Source: Stenocarpella maydis
Lineage: Eukaryota > Ascomycota > Sordariomycetes > Diaporthales > Diaporthaceae
Direction: 5' to 3'
Length of the DNA stretch: 64,000 nucleotides
NCBI GenBank assembly: GCA_002270565.1
Contig: NQMI01000020.1
Coordinates: 62,001-126,000 of the forward strand
The stretch's first letter is position 1. Each line of letters starts with the position of its first letter. The notes below the pieces were generated by a model. It was not told the origin of the DNA, did not search any database, and worked only from the letters and a program-made list of their open reading frames with translations. This document shows positions 22,521 through 34,924 of this stretch, piece after piece. The position numbers and the translations under genes are program-made.

Positions 22521-24102
22521 CATCCCTGATGGCGTTGTTGTGTTGCACGACGACAGCGGGCGACGGCCCATCGTGTGGAGGCAGGCGAAAAGGCAGGATG
22601 AGGCCTTCGTCATCCCAATCACTTCGTTGCGCTCGAATCTCTTTGCATAATGATGCTCTAGGCTCATGCGGAGGTTGTATGGCCGGTCAGGTAGTCTAAC
22701 GACGAGAGCATGCCTGTTGTGAGGATTGATGGTGTGACTTCCTACGATGGCATCCGATCGCGTTTGGTTCGTGTCTCGCCCCTTGTGTCACTGCGTTGAT
22801 CAACAGACGGCGACGGAGGGGGGGGTATCAAGCGTGAAGCTCTAGTGCAGCTTCGTTTGCATCTCATCCCATGCTTGGCTTATAAGCCATGCAACCCGCA
22901 GGCCAGCACAGAGGTCGAGGCATTCCTTGGTCATTTGGCGCAACCATCAGCCCTCGTGGTTGTTGATATGGGTCGGGACACCTGTTTCCGTTAAAATCCA
23001 ACGTAAAGGGGGGAAAGGCGGGCCTCGGGTTCGGTTCCGGGCTCTCTTTTTTATTGCCCATTTGGGCAAAAATGGTTTACATCGTACCCTGCCTGATGGG
23101 TCGCCAAGCCGCACGTCCGGTTGAGAGCAGCCCCGATGGTACCATATATCCCACATCCTGTTCACATAGTAGTTAATACGAGTTCACACCTACGCTGGTA
23201 ACTGCCAGTCGGGCAAACCCTTGATGCTCCACTGTTGGGGTGGGGTGGCTGCAGCCCTAGAAGTAGTGATATTACAGATTACCCATCGTACGATATCGGC
23301 CCATGCCCCAGAAGGGATACAACCAGGCATCGCATTGCCGCGACCCCCTGGTCCTCTTTGAACCCTTCGGCACACGTTCCTCTGCCAAGTTAAAGCTGGA
23401 TGGCGGGTCTTGAAAGAATGTCACGCTTCCAGGCCCCCAGCCAGCGCAGCATCGGCATCGCACGGTTTATGGAATTGTTGCGAAGGGAACCTGTTTTTTT
23501 CCTCTGGCGATGCAACCTCACCATGCGGACGGCCAGCTCTGGCCGGCGACGATCACTGCCCAACGGTCTCACGATGGGCAGACTGCAACCGGGCTACTGT
23601 ACTTGGGCATACAGCAGATGTATCCCATGTACATGTACGGTCGTAGTCTTGATGGCGTCGACCAGTCTTCGGCGACCTGGGGAAAGGACGCACACCCCCC
23701 TAGCTTTCAGGGAAGCCCCGTGGGGGGTGGCATCCCCCAGGTCGAGTCTTACACCACACTAGGTCTCCCCGCGGAGTTTCCCACCGCACGGGATGTCACA
23801 CTCTGTCCCCCTGGTCTGTTTCAGTCTTCCTCTCGCCTCACTTCGTCTGTCAGGGGGGTTCAGCTCGCTAGGGGGTGGGGGGGGTGGACGGTTGCTCACT
23901 GTGTTTATTGTGTTTACTGTGTTGGTGAGGTGTACTCCGTCCCCCTCGAGCGTCTAAATCAGATAAGATAAGATAAAGGCCCTGTTGATAAGCCTTTTCC
24001 GATTCGGCATTGCTTGGCCAAGGTGCGCTGCCAGAACAGTCGCGACACGACAGACAGAAAAACTTGCTTGCCGTCGGAGTCGATGTTGCTACCGCTTCAA
24101 CA
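22521..24102. other. Intergenic: VPS45 3' flank / MTO1 promoter
   Basis: About 1.6 kb. Apart from the GATA cluster listed separately, a poly-G-rich stretch lies at 23871-23884. Open frames up to 153 codons have no family resemblance and are not supported as genes. Confidence 0.6.
23958..23991 (+). promoter_or_regulatory. Cluster of four GATA-factor sites upstream of MTO1
   Basis: Three tandem overlapping AGATAA sites (23961-23976) are preceded by ATC, so that 23958-23966 reads ATCAGATAA. A fourth TGATAA follows at 23986-23991. HGATAR is the binding core of fungal GATA factors such as nitrogen regulators. ATCWGATAA is the form reported for siderophore/iron GATA repressors. The cluster lies 112-145 bp before the MTO1 ATG. 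Function is inferred from position and match only. Confidence 0.5.
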
Positions 24103-26295
24103 ATGAGGACGGCGTTGCAGCCTCGAGGTCTTGGTAGGCGTGAACGGCTGCTCAGGCGCCCCACAGCTCTGACAGCATCCCTACCGACGTCGCTGCGGCC
24201 GAGGGCCTTTGCCACAGTCTCACAGGACTCAAGGTGGGCGCCCATCGCTATCTTGCAACGCCGAACCTTCCTTCATGAGGATTGATTGCCCTGGCTGACA
24301 CTTCTCGCAACCAATAGGCCCTTCGATGTCGTAGTAATAGGCGGCGGCCATGCCGGCTCCGAAGCATGCGCCGCGGCCGCCCGCACCGGCGCCCGCACCG
24401 CCCTCGTCACCCCAAAGCTCGACAACTTGGGCGTGTGCAGCTGCAACCCGTCTTTCGGCGGAATCGGAAAGGGGATAATACTAAGGGAGATCGATGCGCT
24501 AGACGGGCTCGCAGGGCGCATCATCGACAAGGCCGGCGTGCAGTTCAAGGTGCTCAACAGGAAGAAGGGGCCTGCAGTATGGGGACCCCGCGCCCAGATC
24601 GACAGGGCCCTGTATAAGAAGCATATGAGAGAGGAACTTGTCAACTATCCAGGGCTGAGCGTGGTGTTGGGCAGCGTCTCAGACATCGTGGTCGGGCAGG
24701 TTCAAGACACAGACGGACAGGCCTCTGGCGCCAAGAGCAAGATTACGGGGGTGAGGCTCGAGTCCGGGGAGATACTCCCTACGAACCACGTCATAATCAC
24801 CACGGGAACTTTCCTGGGCGGCGAGATACACATCGGTCTCGAGGCATATCCCTCGGGCCGCATGGGCGAGGCTGCCACCTTCGGTCTGAGCAAGTCATTG
24901 CGCGATACAGGCTTCCAGCTCGGGCGGCTCAAGACCGGCACACCGCCGAGGCTCGACAGGAAGACCATCGACTACTCTACGCTTGAACCCCAGGCGGGTG
25001 ATGACCCACCAATGCCCTTCAGCTACCTCAACGACGCCGTATCTGTCCAGGACCAGCTGCTCTGCCATGCGACCTACACCAACGGTGCGACGCACGACAT
25101 TGTCCGCGCAAATCTTGACAAGACCATCCACATCCGGGAGACGGTCAAAGGCCCCCGGTACTGTCCGTCTCTCGAGGCCAAGATTGTCCGGTTTGGTCAC
25201 AAGGAGAGACACATCGTGTGGCTCGAGCCTGAGGGCTTCGACACGGACGTTGTCTACCCGAATGGTTTGTCCATGACGGTCCCGGCAGAGGCGCAAGAGC
25301 AGCTGCTGCGCACCATCGCCGGGCTGGAGAAGGTCACAATGCTGCAGCCTGGCTACGGCGTCGAGTACGACTACGTGGATCCGCGTAGCCTGCGGTCGAC
25401 CCTGGAGACCAAGGCCATCAAGGGCTTATGGCTCGCAGGCCAGATCAACGGCACGACGGGCTATGAGGAGGCCGCCGGGCAGGGCATCATCGCGGGCATC
25501 AACGCGGGCCGGGCGTCGCAAGGGCTGGAGCCGGTAAGCCTCACCCGCAGCGACGGATACATAGGCATCATGATCGACGACCTGGTGACTAAGGGCGTGT
25601 CAGAGCCCTACCGCATGTTCACGAGCCGCAGCGAGTACCGGCTCTCGACGCGCGCTGACAACGCTGACACGCGGCTGACGGCCAATGGTCGGCGGTGGGG
25701 CGTGGTCTCGGACAAGCGTTGGTCGGCACACACAGACGAGCAGCAGGCCATGGCGGACCTGACTCGGGTCTTGCAGAGATGCAACCTTTCCTCGCAGGCG
25801 TGGCTTCGCAGCGGGTTCCGCGTCAAGGAGGACACTGTGCGGCGCGACGGCACCGACATCCTACGCCTGGCCAATGTGACCATGGAGACACTCGCGGAGC
25901 GCGGCGTCATCCCCGAGGTCATGAGCTTTACGCCACGCGTGCGTGGCAGGGTCGCCATCGAGTCCGCCTACGCCCCCTACGTCGCCAGCCAGCTGCGCAC
26001 TCGCGACAAGCTCGAGCGCGACGAGCAGCTGCGGCTCCCCGTTGACCTCGACTACGACGCCATATTCGGCCTGAGCCTGGTCGAGAAGGGTATCCTCAAG
26101 GCCACTCAGCCTGAGAACCTCGCACAAGCGAGGAGGCTAGAGGGCATCACGCCCGCGGGCTGCATCCGGCTGCTAGCCTTTGTCCAGCGGGGACAGAATG
26201 CAGCCGTGGGCGATGCCGCCGAGTTGGAGGCCCTGGCCGCCGCCGGTGAGGACCAGGAGACGATGGATGCAAAGGCGAGGGCCGCCGAGCTGTGA
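24103..26295 (+). CDS. MTO1: Mitochondrial tRNA modification flavoprotein MTO1 (GidA/MnmG family)
   Basis: With the GTPase Mss1, it makes the 5-carboxymethylaminomethyl-type wobble-uridine modification on mitochondrial tRNAs, using FAD. Model: join(24103..24233, 24318..26295), 702 aa. Exon 1 encodes an Arg-rich, acid-poor presequence ([20 protein letters not shown]) consistent with mitochondrial import. The 84-bp intron joins SQDSR to [16 protein letters not shown], the FAD-binding dinucleotide fold. Further GidA signatures are [59 protein letters not shown] and [17 protein letters not shown]. The C-terminal helical tRNA-binding domain is present and ends in a short Glu/Ala extension. An upstream in-frame extension from 24010 was rejected because it would bury the presequence. 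Confidence 0.94.
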
Positions 26296-28519
26296 TCAGG
26301 ATAATTCACGGCGAGCGTCTAGCTTGGCTGCTCGACCAAGACGCACGTCAGGTGATGGCACTGTCATCGCGGTTGTTGAATGGCAAGACCACGAGGGCTC
26401 GTACATGTGATAGAGAGTACAAGAATTGTACATGCAAGTGCGAACAGTCACGCCCGCGACGGCGTCAAACGGACGACCGCCAGGAACAAGGGGCCCAAGG
26501 TCGTCCTCGAGGTGTTGGGAGGGCAAAAACAATGTCTTGTGGCTGGGCGTAGCTAGCCCGCTCGCGTGGCACCTGGCAGCTGTCAGACAAAAACTGCGTT
26601 GGCGCCACCGACGAAAGCGAGCCCGGGCGTCCAACGAGGCTAGAGTTGCCTTGTCTAGCCCTGGCGCACCGTCATGTCTCGCGACCTCAGCGAAGCGGGA
26701 CTCCACGCGTGTGTAGAATAGCAAGCGACATTGTACAGCTACCAGGCCGCAACGGCCAGGTTTGTACATAGGAGGAAGAGGGCGCTACCGGCAACAAGGG
26801 CCATGCCCACTCTCCTCACCCAGAACTGAGAAGGTTTAAGCCATCAATCCGAGACCCCGGGAACAGCCAAAGGGATGAATTCTATATAGATTACAGATAG
26901 ATAGTAACGATTAGGTTTTGAGGACCGTTGAATGCTGTACGCCACAAAACGCATACTAATACAATGCCCTTGTAAAGTTCATGCCATAGGTGCAGGATAT
27001 CATTATACAACACCTCAAGGACCCCGGACTTTAAATATAAACTTCTCCACTCAAAGTGGCTTTTACTAGCAAACTGGGAAAAGTGTGAGCTGGTGGGCCC
27101 AGCCAAAACTGCTGATCGAAAAGGCACTGTACAACGCGATCCAACGTTTGGGATCTACGTACGGCTATGTTTGAGAAACAACGCTGAGACAGCTGCAGCA
27201 CGTCTCGCTACGTGCCACAACAGCTGATCCTCGGATCGACGTCGAGGATCATTTTGTCATTCTTCAGCTGCCCGCCCCTGCGCAAGCTGCCTGCCGGCTA
27301 ACATTGGCCACCCGTGCACCGCATAACAGGGCTCATCAGCAAATTAGTGACTTCCCTCGTGCGAGAGGGAGAGCGCACCCGCCCAAGTGTCCTCGTACTT
27401 CTGTTGGCGGACTTATGAGTGGAGTGAGGTCGGGCGGGCCCCCGGGCCGGCACATATCACGACATCGGGGATTAAGCGCCCCTATTACTCCGCCGCGGCT
27501 GGGCATGCACACACAAATATAGGCACAGCGGCAGTACGAGGATCGCTCGCCACCGAAACAGTTTCGGCTGGGAGAGATAGGGGCAGGTTTGTGTTTCTCA
27601 GCGAGAAGGCCATCATGCAGGCGAATGACCACGGATGTATATGGGAGTTCGCATATACACATGGTATGTACCTGGCGGCGTCGTCTGTCAGTGTCGTTAT
27701 AATTGAGCCCGAGCGTGAGGCTAAGCCCGACCAGGCGCGGCCGGGGCGAGTAGCCAGCGGCACATTGATATCTCGCGTCCCGGTCGCCTCGTAGGACCTG
27801 TGGTGGTCTCTGGCGTGCTTTCTTTTCGTATCGACTGGGGTAAAGGCGCGATTGGCCACATGTAATTTCTGGAGCGACAGGTAGGCTGTCAACAAGATAT
27901 CACTTCCTGTCTGGTGCTTGAGTCACTAATACGTTCCTATATATTCCCGTTGGCCGGCAGTACAGGGACTGGTGCATGGCGTCTGACGAGAGGCCGTGAT
28001 TAGATGCTGGCGTCAAAGAGTGCCCTCGTTTCAGGCGGTACATGTGCAGATTATGGTTGGTACATTCCCGCCACCCCGGGAAATCTACTGGGAAATGCAT
28101 ATTGGGTATGGATCCAGCCTCGCCATGGTACTTTCTGAGGAAAGAGCCAACCGGTTAGCCAGTTTTCGTGTACGCTAGCTCTTCGCTAGCTGGGTATCCC
28201 CGATACTGCATGGCGTTGTCCGTGCCGTTCAGGGGCGGGTAATACACCCTCATCTACATACGAGGAAACCCGTAGTGCAGTCCTCACCAGTTTTTCCTTT
28301 CTCCTTCCTGTCGACAGCTAGTCGTTTGATGATTGTCTAGTTTCCAATCAGTTCGATTTGTCTGTCTTATGAGGCAAACAAGCTGGGGAATCCGAGCGGG
28401 CCAGAGGAGCATTTGTTGTTGTGTCAAAAGTTGTCTGATATCGTCTCTGACGGCCACCAGCCGCAGGAGTCGACCACCCCAAAAACGTCTTGATTGGTGA
28501 CACAGTCCGCTCGCATGTG
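26296..28519. other. Convergent intergenic region MTO1 / CRD1
   Basis: About 2.2 kb between two stop codons. It includes AT-rich sequence (26880-27060) with ACTTTAAATATAAACTT at 27027-27043. Open frames up to 157 codons are not family-like. No gene, tRNA or mobile element supported. Confidence 0.6.
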
Positions 28520-30250
28520 TTATCGATGCTTGTCGCTCTCTTGCCTCTCCTTGATCTCCTCGTGCGACAGTATCCTCACGGCATCCTTGCTGTACACATA
28601 GCTAGCACCGCTCCATATCGTTGTAGTGGCAACGACATACCTATGGTGACGTTGCGTCAGCGCCCGTCTTCTTAGTCGGGGACGTTTGCGCCGTCTCACG
28701 AGTCCACTTTTGAATCAGGAAGGGGAAACGGTGGGTGCGTAGCGAGACAATACGACAGCTGGCAGTGGCCCACCTGAGAAATCCTTTCGCTCAGGGTACC
28801 ACCCGATCCGATAGTCGAAGCACCTTCACTGTAGGCCGGCCTCGAGTGGCGAGACCCTGAGCAGGGCCCGTGAGGGGACGACCGCAGGAATAGAGATCAA
28901 GCGCGGGTGTAGGGGCTATGGAGATCACTCACTGCATTACGGTCAAAGGGGTACCGGCCACGACCGGCACCAGAGGCGCCAGCGTCGTGAGACCCATCAG
29001 CGCAAGTTGAAGAAACGTATTGTACTTGCTAATTGTTGTCGGGTGTACCTCTGCAGACGGCAAGGAGAAGTCCCAATATCGCATAAAAGTCTTGGGCGGT
29101 GGCAGAGAGATCCACCGAAAATAAATGGCCGAGACGGCAAGTGCGACATCACGACCAAGTATGATTACAGCCAGCCAGACTAGGTGTGAAGGGATGTTAG
29201 CCCGGATTCGAGATGAATCATAATACAACGTGGACAGTATTGTCTGTTACATTCAGTCGCGAGCGTCCGGGATTCACAGCCACTGGGTGGCCATGAGCCA
29301 GGCTGTATTATGGGGGGGAGTCAAGGTTGACTCACCAGGTAAGCCACCTTTCATGGCCAGAGTCACGGTCAAGACCGTCATCAGGGTCTTGTCAGCCATG
29401 GGATCGATGACGGTGCCTACGACGGTGCCCTGGTTCCACTTGCGGGCTATCCAGCCGTCGAGGAGATCTGTGATGCCCGCGTAGGCGAACAGGCCCAGGG
29501 TCCAGGCATGGTGGTCATGGAGAATGCAGTAACCAATCACTGGGGCCAAGACGAGCCGGGATGCAGTCAACAGGTTAGGGATGGTATAAATGTTCTCGTG
29601 GGCTGCGACAGGGAGTGCCTTTTTGAGAACACTGGCAATCTTGCTGGGGTGAGATGCTGACGAGGACTGCAGGCTACATGAGACTCTGGAGTCAGTAAAT
29701 GGGAGCACGCGAATAAAAAGAACGAGGAAGTATTTGTACATGTCATGGGGCACGTCACCAGCAGCAAATGTAGCAGAGGTCATGGCAATACATGGCGCCC
29801 AATTCCGAAGGAAGCAATACTCGCGATGTTGTCCTCTCGGAGCCGGCATATCAAGTGCCGGTGTGTGCCCGGTCTCTGTTGGCAGACTGACAGACTGACA
29901 GACTGACCGGGATGAGAGGGATGACTGGAAGTGGTGGGAGGATAGGGCCGGATGAGAAGAGGTGCTTTGTCTTACCCTGGCTCCCGCTGCTCTCTCTTCC
30001 GCCTCGGCCGTGTGATGGAGACGAAGGCCCTCGGTTGGGTGATGCCGAGATGAGTGGAGGAAGGCGAGGCGTCAGAAACGACTCTGGACGGGGGGCATCT
30101 GGTAGAAGCCATGAACGATGCCGAGGGGCCCGGCACGGAAGGCAGGAGGAGCCGCGGGGAGGATCTCGGCAACCTGAGACGCTGGGAGGGCTGATGGCCG
30201 CGCCCGGCAAGCATGGCGCGAGCGCTCTGACATGTGATGCGGAGGGACAT
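28520..30250 (-). CDS. CRD1: Cardiolipin synthase (CDP-alcohol phosphatidyltransferase)
   Basis: Mitochondrial inner-membrane enzyme joining phosphatidylglycerol and CDP-diacylglycerol to form cardiolipin. Model: complement(join(28520..28640, 28933..29179, 29336..29685, 29976..30250)), 330 aa. Exon 1 is an Arg/Ser-rich presequence (MSLRITCQSARAMLAGRG). It splices across 290 bp (branch TTTACTGACTCCAG) to VSCSLQSSSASHPSKI and ENIYTIPNLLTASRLVLAP. The CDP-alcohol motif D-x2-DG-x2-AR-x8-G-x3-D-x3-D is exact in exon 2 (DLLDGWIAR ... GTVIDPMAD). Exon 3 contains LPPPKTFMRYWDFSLPSAEV and ISKYNTFLQLALMG. The small last exon gives YVVATTTIWSGASYVYSKDA and stops at SDKHR. Introns of 290, 156 and 292 bp are long for this window. 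The exact start is uncertain, because in-frame sequence continues upstream. Confidence 0.92.
29883..29906. repeat. 8-bp tandem repeat in CRD1 intron 1
   Basis: Three perfect copies of CAGACTGA inside the 290-bp first intron of CRD1. Confidence 0.85.
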
Positions 30251-32112
30251 TTCGGGCGAGGGGCTGTCTTTGCTGGCAGTGCCGGCAGTGCCAGCAGTGG
30301 TGGTGGTGATGGCTGGTGGCGGGTACTCGAGGTATCTGGCTGGGTAGACGTCCCGGTGTGCGGATTCCACTCGGCAAAAGATGGAGCCGGGCCAGGCGAG
30401 CAGACTGGAGCGATGGCGACGGCGAAAAGGGGGCTGCAATTGGGCGTTTGATGAGACCCCTAGAAAAGTTTGATAGTTTAAACCGAGGACGTGGGGAGGG
30501 ACGGATTAGAGTGGCGGGAGGGTGGGGCACGGCAGTAGTGGTGCTGCAGAGTCGAGAGGAACTTGAAACAAACAGCTACTCCGTACTGTACATCGGAGCA
30601 GCACCCCACAGCACGCACGCAGGGCGCAGGGCTGCGATAGGTGCGGGCGGACGAGGCTGCCGGATTTCGGTGGGCGGCAGGCGTCTGTGTGGCGGGTGGT
30701 TGGTGGTTGGCGACGTAGTTTCGGTCCCAGCCAGCAGCGATCAGGAGCAGCACTTGCAGGGAGTCGCGGTGGGATGATGATGATGGTGGCGCTTTGACGG
30801 TGCCTGGATCACAAACAAAGCGCGCGAGCCAGGCGATTGGAGGTGATGGTGTGGTGCAATACCCTCAGCGTCCCGTGTACAGAATACTCGGAACTGTATG
30901 TAGCACACTGCCTGACAAGCTCGGCCGCAATGACACTGCTTCTGTCACTGCCGTCCCCTTGGAAACCCCTGCAGGTGAGATGCGGGTGCAGCAGACCAAT
31001 GTCGAGCTGGTGACGCGACGGACCACGGCAGGGGTTCGTGATGTTGGCCAGGTGGTGGTGGCCTGCGAGTCTGGCAGGGCACTCGCGAGGTGACGGGACG
31101 ATATGCCAAGGTGTGCCGCGCCAGGACAGTAGGTGGCAGTTGTCAGTTGTGTAGGTTGCAGATGCAGATTCAAAGTCCAGATGCAGATAGATTGCCCAGT
31201 GTCGAGGTCGTAGTGTAATGCTTGTAGCGTACTGGTGGCTGTGGTGGTGCTCAACCGTCGTCACGTTGGGAGAAGGGAGGGGAAACACGCACACTCTCAC
31301 ACTCACAACGCAAGGTGGGACCGACGTCTGCACGTTGCAATCCCACTAACGCGAGAGCCTCAATGTGGCCCGAGCAGCCCCTGCCCGCCTGCCCCCGTTG
31401 AGTAAGCTGTCGAGCCTAATCCAAGTACTGTGCACCTAGTCCATAGTCTACACTAGCCTGGTGGACATAGTAGTGGACATGGTGGTGTACACTACATGGT
31501 ACTGTACGCCGTACGGTACATATCAAGCGTGGTATACCTGCCACGCTACCACCTCGGATGCCAAGGTGAGAAGGTGTGGAGATACGCGACCCACTCCCGC
31601 TGCACCTCTACCACCTACCAAGTACTATCCGTGCACACTCACTATCACCACCTAGTGTAGCTATGTTATTACTGGTGATGGCGGCAGCAGGATGGGTGAA
31701 GAAGACATTCCGTTTAACAAGAGTGAGCAAGGTGAACCACACGCCCACACTCACAACTCATCACAGCGCTCCGTACACCATGTCGCGCCAACACTCGTGG
31801 TTCTGCTTTGTATCTCCCTCACCTCGAGGCCTGGGACTCCCGGCAAGCCTTCGCATTCGCTTGCCGGCACGTGGAAACTCTATGTACACGGCACATGTGC
31901 CAGTGGGGTGGCTGGCCATATCATGTCACTCATGGGACAGAGTAGCCTCCACAAGAGGGCAGAGTCAAGCCGCCCTCCGACCTGCTGACCTCTGACTCCT
32001 GGCCATGACACCATATATCCCTACAAAGACTGCAAACCCGACGGCTACAGGCACAGAACAGCCTCACAGGACCATACTAGACTATCACCATGTATGCACA
32101 CACGACTCTACG

Positions 32113-32140
32113 CCCTGGTCCCTGGTCCCTGGTCCCTGGT
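32113..32140. repeat. 7-bp tandem repeat, four copies
   Basis: Four perfect copies of CCCTGGT in non-coding DNA. Confidence 0.85.
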
Positions 32141-33556
32141 CCTGTCCCGCCCGGCCCCTGGGCCCAGGCCTTGGGATCAAATCAAACCAACGCGGTGTCA
32201 GTGTCGATTAAACCTCTGATGCCTTTAGCACAGACGCACGGAGAAACCAATTGCAGACATCCAGGCCAGGCCTGCCAGCCCGGGCCGGCCGGGGCTTCCC
32301 TCCAGCACCTATCAATAGAGAAGGCCGTCTCTGCTTTGTTCCCTATTGAATATCAGGCCTTGGCCGGCCGCAGGGAAGCAAGTCTGAGAAAAGAAGAGGC
32401 AGGGGGGGGGTGAAGTTGAGGCTACTGCAGCCGCGCCTGATGCCACCAAATCTGAAGCTAAGCAACCATGCCCGATATCATGCCTTGGGTGTCCCATAAC
32501 AGACTTGCCGTCAGACCGTCTGAACAAGCCTGCAAAGCCTACAAGCCTGCAAGCCCTCCCCCGGATCCCCCTAAAACATGCAACTTGGCTGCCCCAGCAC
32601 CCTGTTCTCGAAACCGCGCAAACCCCCCCCCCAGCGGCGGCGGGAAATTTCGTCAAGAGCAAGATTGGCCCCATACTGTCCAGGTATGCGTCGGTACGGG
32701 CCAGGAATGCTTATGCACGCTACCCCGTCATCTCATATCGTTCCTCGAGGATGTCAATATGTGGGGGGGCACGCCTGTTCCAGGACGTGATCATCCATCA
32801 ACCTCGACGAGCCCGGTCATGTAACAGGTCAATTAGATCGACACGCCTTGACAAGTCACATGACTGCAGGTACATAGACTACTACATTGGCGGGCACTAC
32901 GGGGTAGTCGTTCTGCTGCGCTATTCTCCGAGACAGAGGTCGGCCATCTGCCCGGGCGCAGCAGACTAATCAAGTTCCAGATCGCGAGGGCGCCGCCGTG
33001 GTCAAGCGACTCGATCGGATCTGGACGTCATGTTCATCTCGGCCCTCTGCCTGGGATGCCTTGTTAGCCATGTTCGCATTAGGGGCCAGCCACAGGCTCC
33101 CATGCCGATCCCCATGCATGCACATCAATGTCACTCCCCATCTCTAGCGGGCCCGGGTCCCCTGAAAGTGGCCTGATATTACTAGCTCGCCTGGTATCGC
33201 TAGCTGCCCTGGCCGCTGACCTTTCTGCCTTTGTGTGAACGGCGGGCGACTTAGCGGGAGGAGCGGGAGGGGGCAAGGCAAGAGGGACAGGTAAACACAA
33301 ACCAGAGGAGATGCTAGCGGGTGCAGCACCCTGTCTGTTCGCAACGGCGGTCCTCTCAGCCCCCCAGCCGGCCATTCGTCCTCTAGCCTAGTCGCGGATG
33401 CTGCATTAGAGGGTCCCGTCCCCGGCACCACGCTGTACCACTGCCCCCCCCCCCAAAGCGCTGCACGACCTCCTGGCCACAGGATGGACTGTCAACGGGT
33501 CAGCGCCGAAAGCTTAACAACGCAGGATGCAAAAATGCCCACACACACACACCCGC

Positions 33557-33560
<4 letters not shown>

Positions 33561-33623
<63 letters not shown>
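33561..33623. repeat. 63-nt T homopolymer
   Basis: An uninterrupted run of 63 T, preceded by an (AC)n stretch and followed by a T-rich stretch with G interruptions (GTTTCTGTTTTTGTTTC). Read on the minus strand it is an A63 run following AAACTGAAACAAAAACAGAAAC-like sequence. It could be the tail of a retroposed sequence, a slippage-expanded tract, or partly an assembly artefact. Confidence 0.9.
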
Positions 33624-33624
<1 letters not shown>

Positions 33625-34900
33625 TTTCTGTTTTTGTTTCAGTTTTCCCTCTCCAGGTTACGGCACCCGATGATACGGCCTGGCAACTTCTTCCGCCGTT
33701 GCAGTGCATGCCTTTTGGGCCCAGCACACACCCCCCTTGGTGAACAGCGCGCCGGCTCGCCCGCGCGGTACGGTAATGTATGCACAGCACAGTCTTAAAA
33801 CAAAGAGAAGGAAGAGGGGGAGACACACTACTCCGTACAGGAGGCGAGGATACTGCAGCCGGGGAGCAAAATAACGCGCAACGGCCTACCTGGCCTAGCT
33901 CTCTGCCCCTGCGCCCCCTCCTCGTGCTGCGAGGAAGGGAGACGGGGAGCAGAGCACAATAGGGGGCGTATGAGAGCACGTGGGCTGGCTCAGGACAGGA
34001 TACATCCGTACTGTGGTAGATGCAGGGAGGGCAGCGAGCTGATGATTGGCATGATCGTTGTCTGGCTCTCGCTGAGGGATATCGCTCCTCGCGCTCAGGC
34101 TATGCCTTCCTATCCCCCACCCCCCCCCTCCTCCCCTCCTCGAATACAACACGTGTACGCAGAGTCCTTGCAAGAGGAGCCATCCCGGCCGACTCGCATG
34201 GTTCGCTGGTGGTGCATCCGTCCTCTGCCCATCGGTTTCTGCCCAAGCTGCATCTCTGACATCAAGAACCGAAATCATAATCCCGCAATGGGCAACGGCG
34301 TACCCAGGCACTACTCTAGGATAACGCCCGTGCCTGGCCTTCCACCCTTGCCCTGGTGCGTAGCTTCGAACCGCCTCACAACGGTGTGACTGTTCACTAG
34401 AACGAAAGGGGAGATGGTAAGAAGGACAAGAAAAAAGACTAGGAGCTGATCGGACCAGACAAAAATGACAAAAAAAAAAATGACGGGGCATGACGAGAAT
34501 GCATCACGAGAGGATAAATTTCGGGGTAGCCTCGCAGGAAAACGAGAGCTTCATCCACACGTGAATGCGCCTTTTGCTGCAGTGCCTCCTTCTTTCCCCC
34601 CCTCCACCCCACCCCTTCCCCTGGTTGCATGGTGGCTGATATTGTATTGCCGCTAGGCGCCTGTCGGTCGGCATAGCCCGTCCTGTTTTTCCTCAGACAA
34701 AGTAAGTCTAAGTAGTTGGTAAATTAATTACATGGCAGGTCTGTAGCTTGTTGGATCGCGGGCCAGAGTTGTAGATCACAGGCAAATAAATCACAGCAAC
34801 TAACCCGTAGTTTTTAACTGGGCAATCGTGCTGGCATACGCTTGCTCCGGAGCCGGGCATCATTGTCTGCCTCCCTCGTATGCGGACACACTCCACCATC

Positions 34901-34924
34901 ACCACCACCACCACCACCACCACC
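34901..34924. repeat. (ACC)8 trinucleotide tract
   Basis: Eight ACC units preceded by CACCATC, in non-coding DNA 3' of the WOPR gene. Confidence 0.85.

Noticed and set aside
18684..30250. Apparent functional cluster of mitochondrial genes (MMM1, MTO1, CRD1)
   Set aside because: Three unlinked functions on different strands with independent promoters; proximity is most likely chance without synteny evidence.
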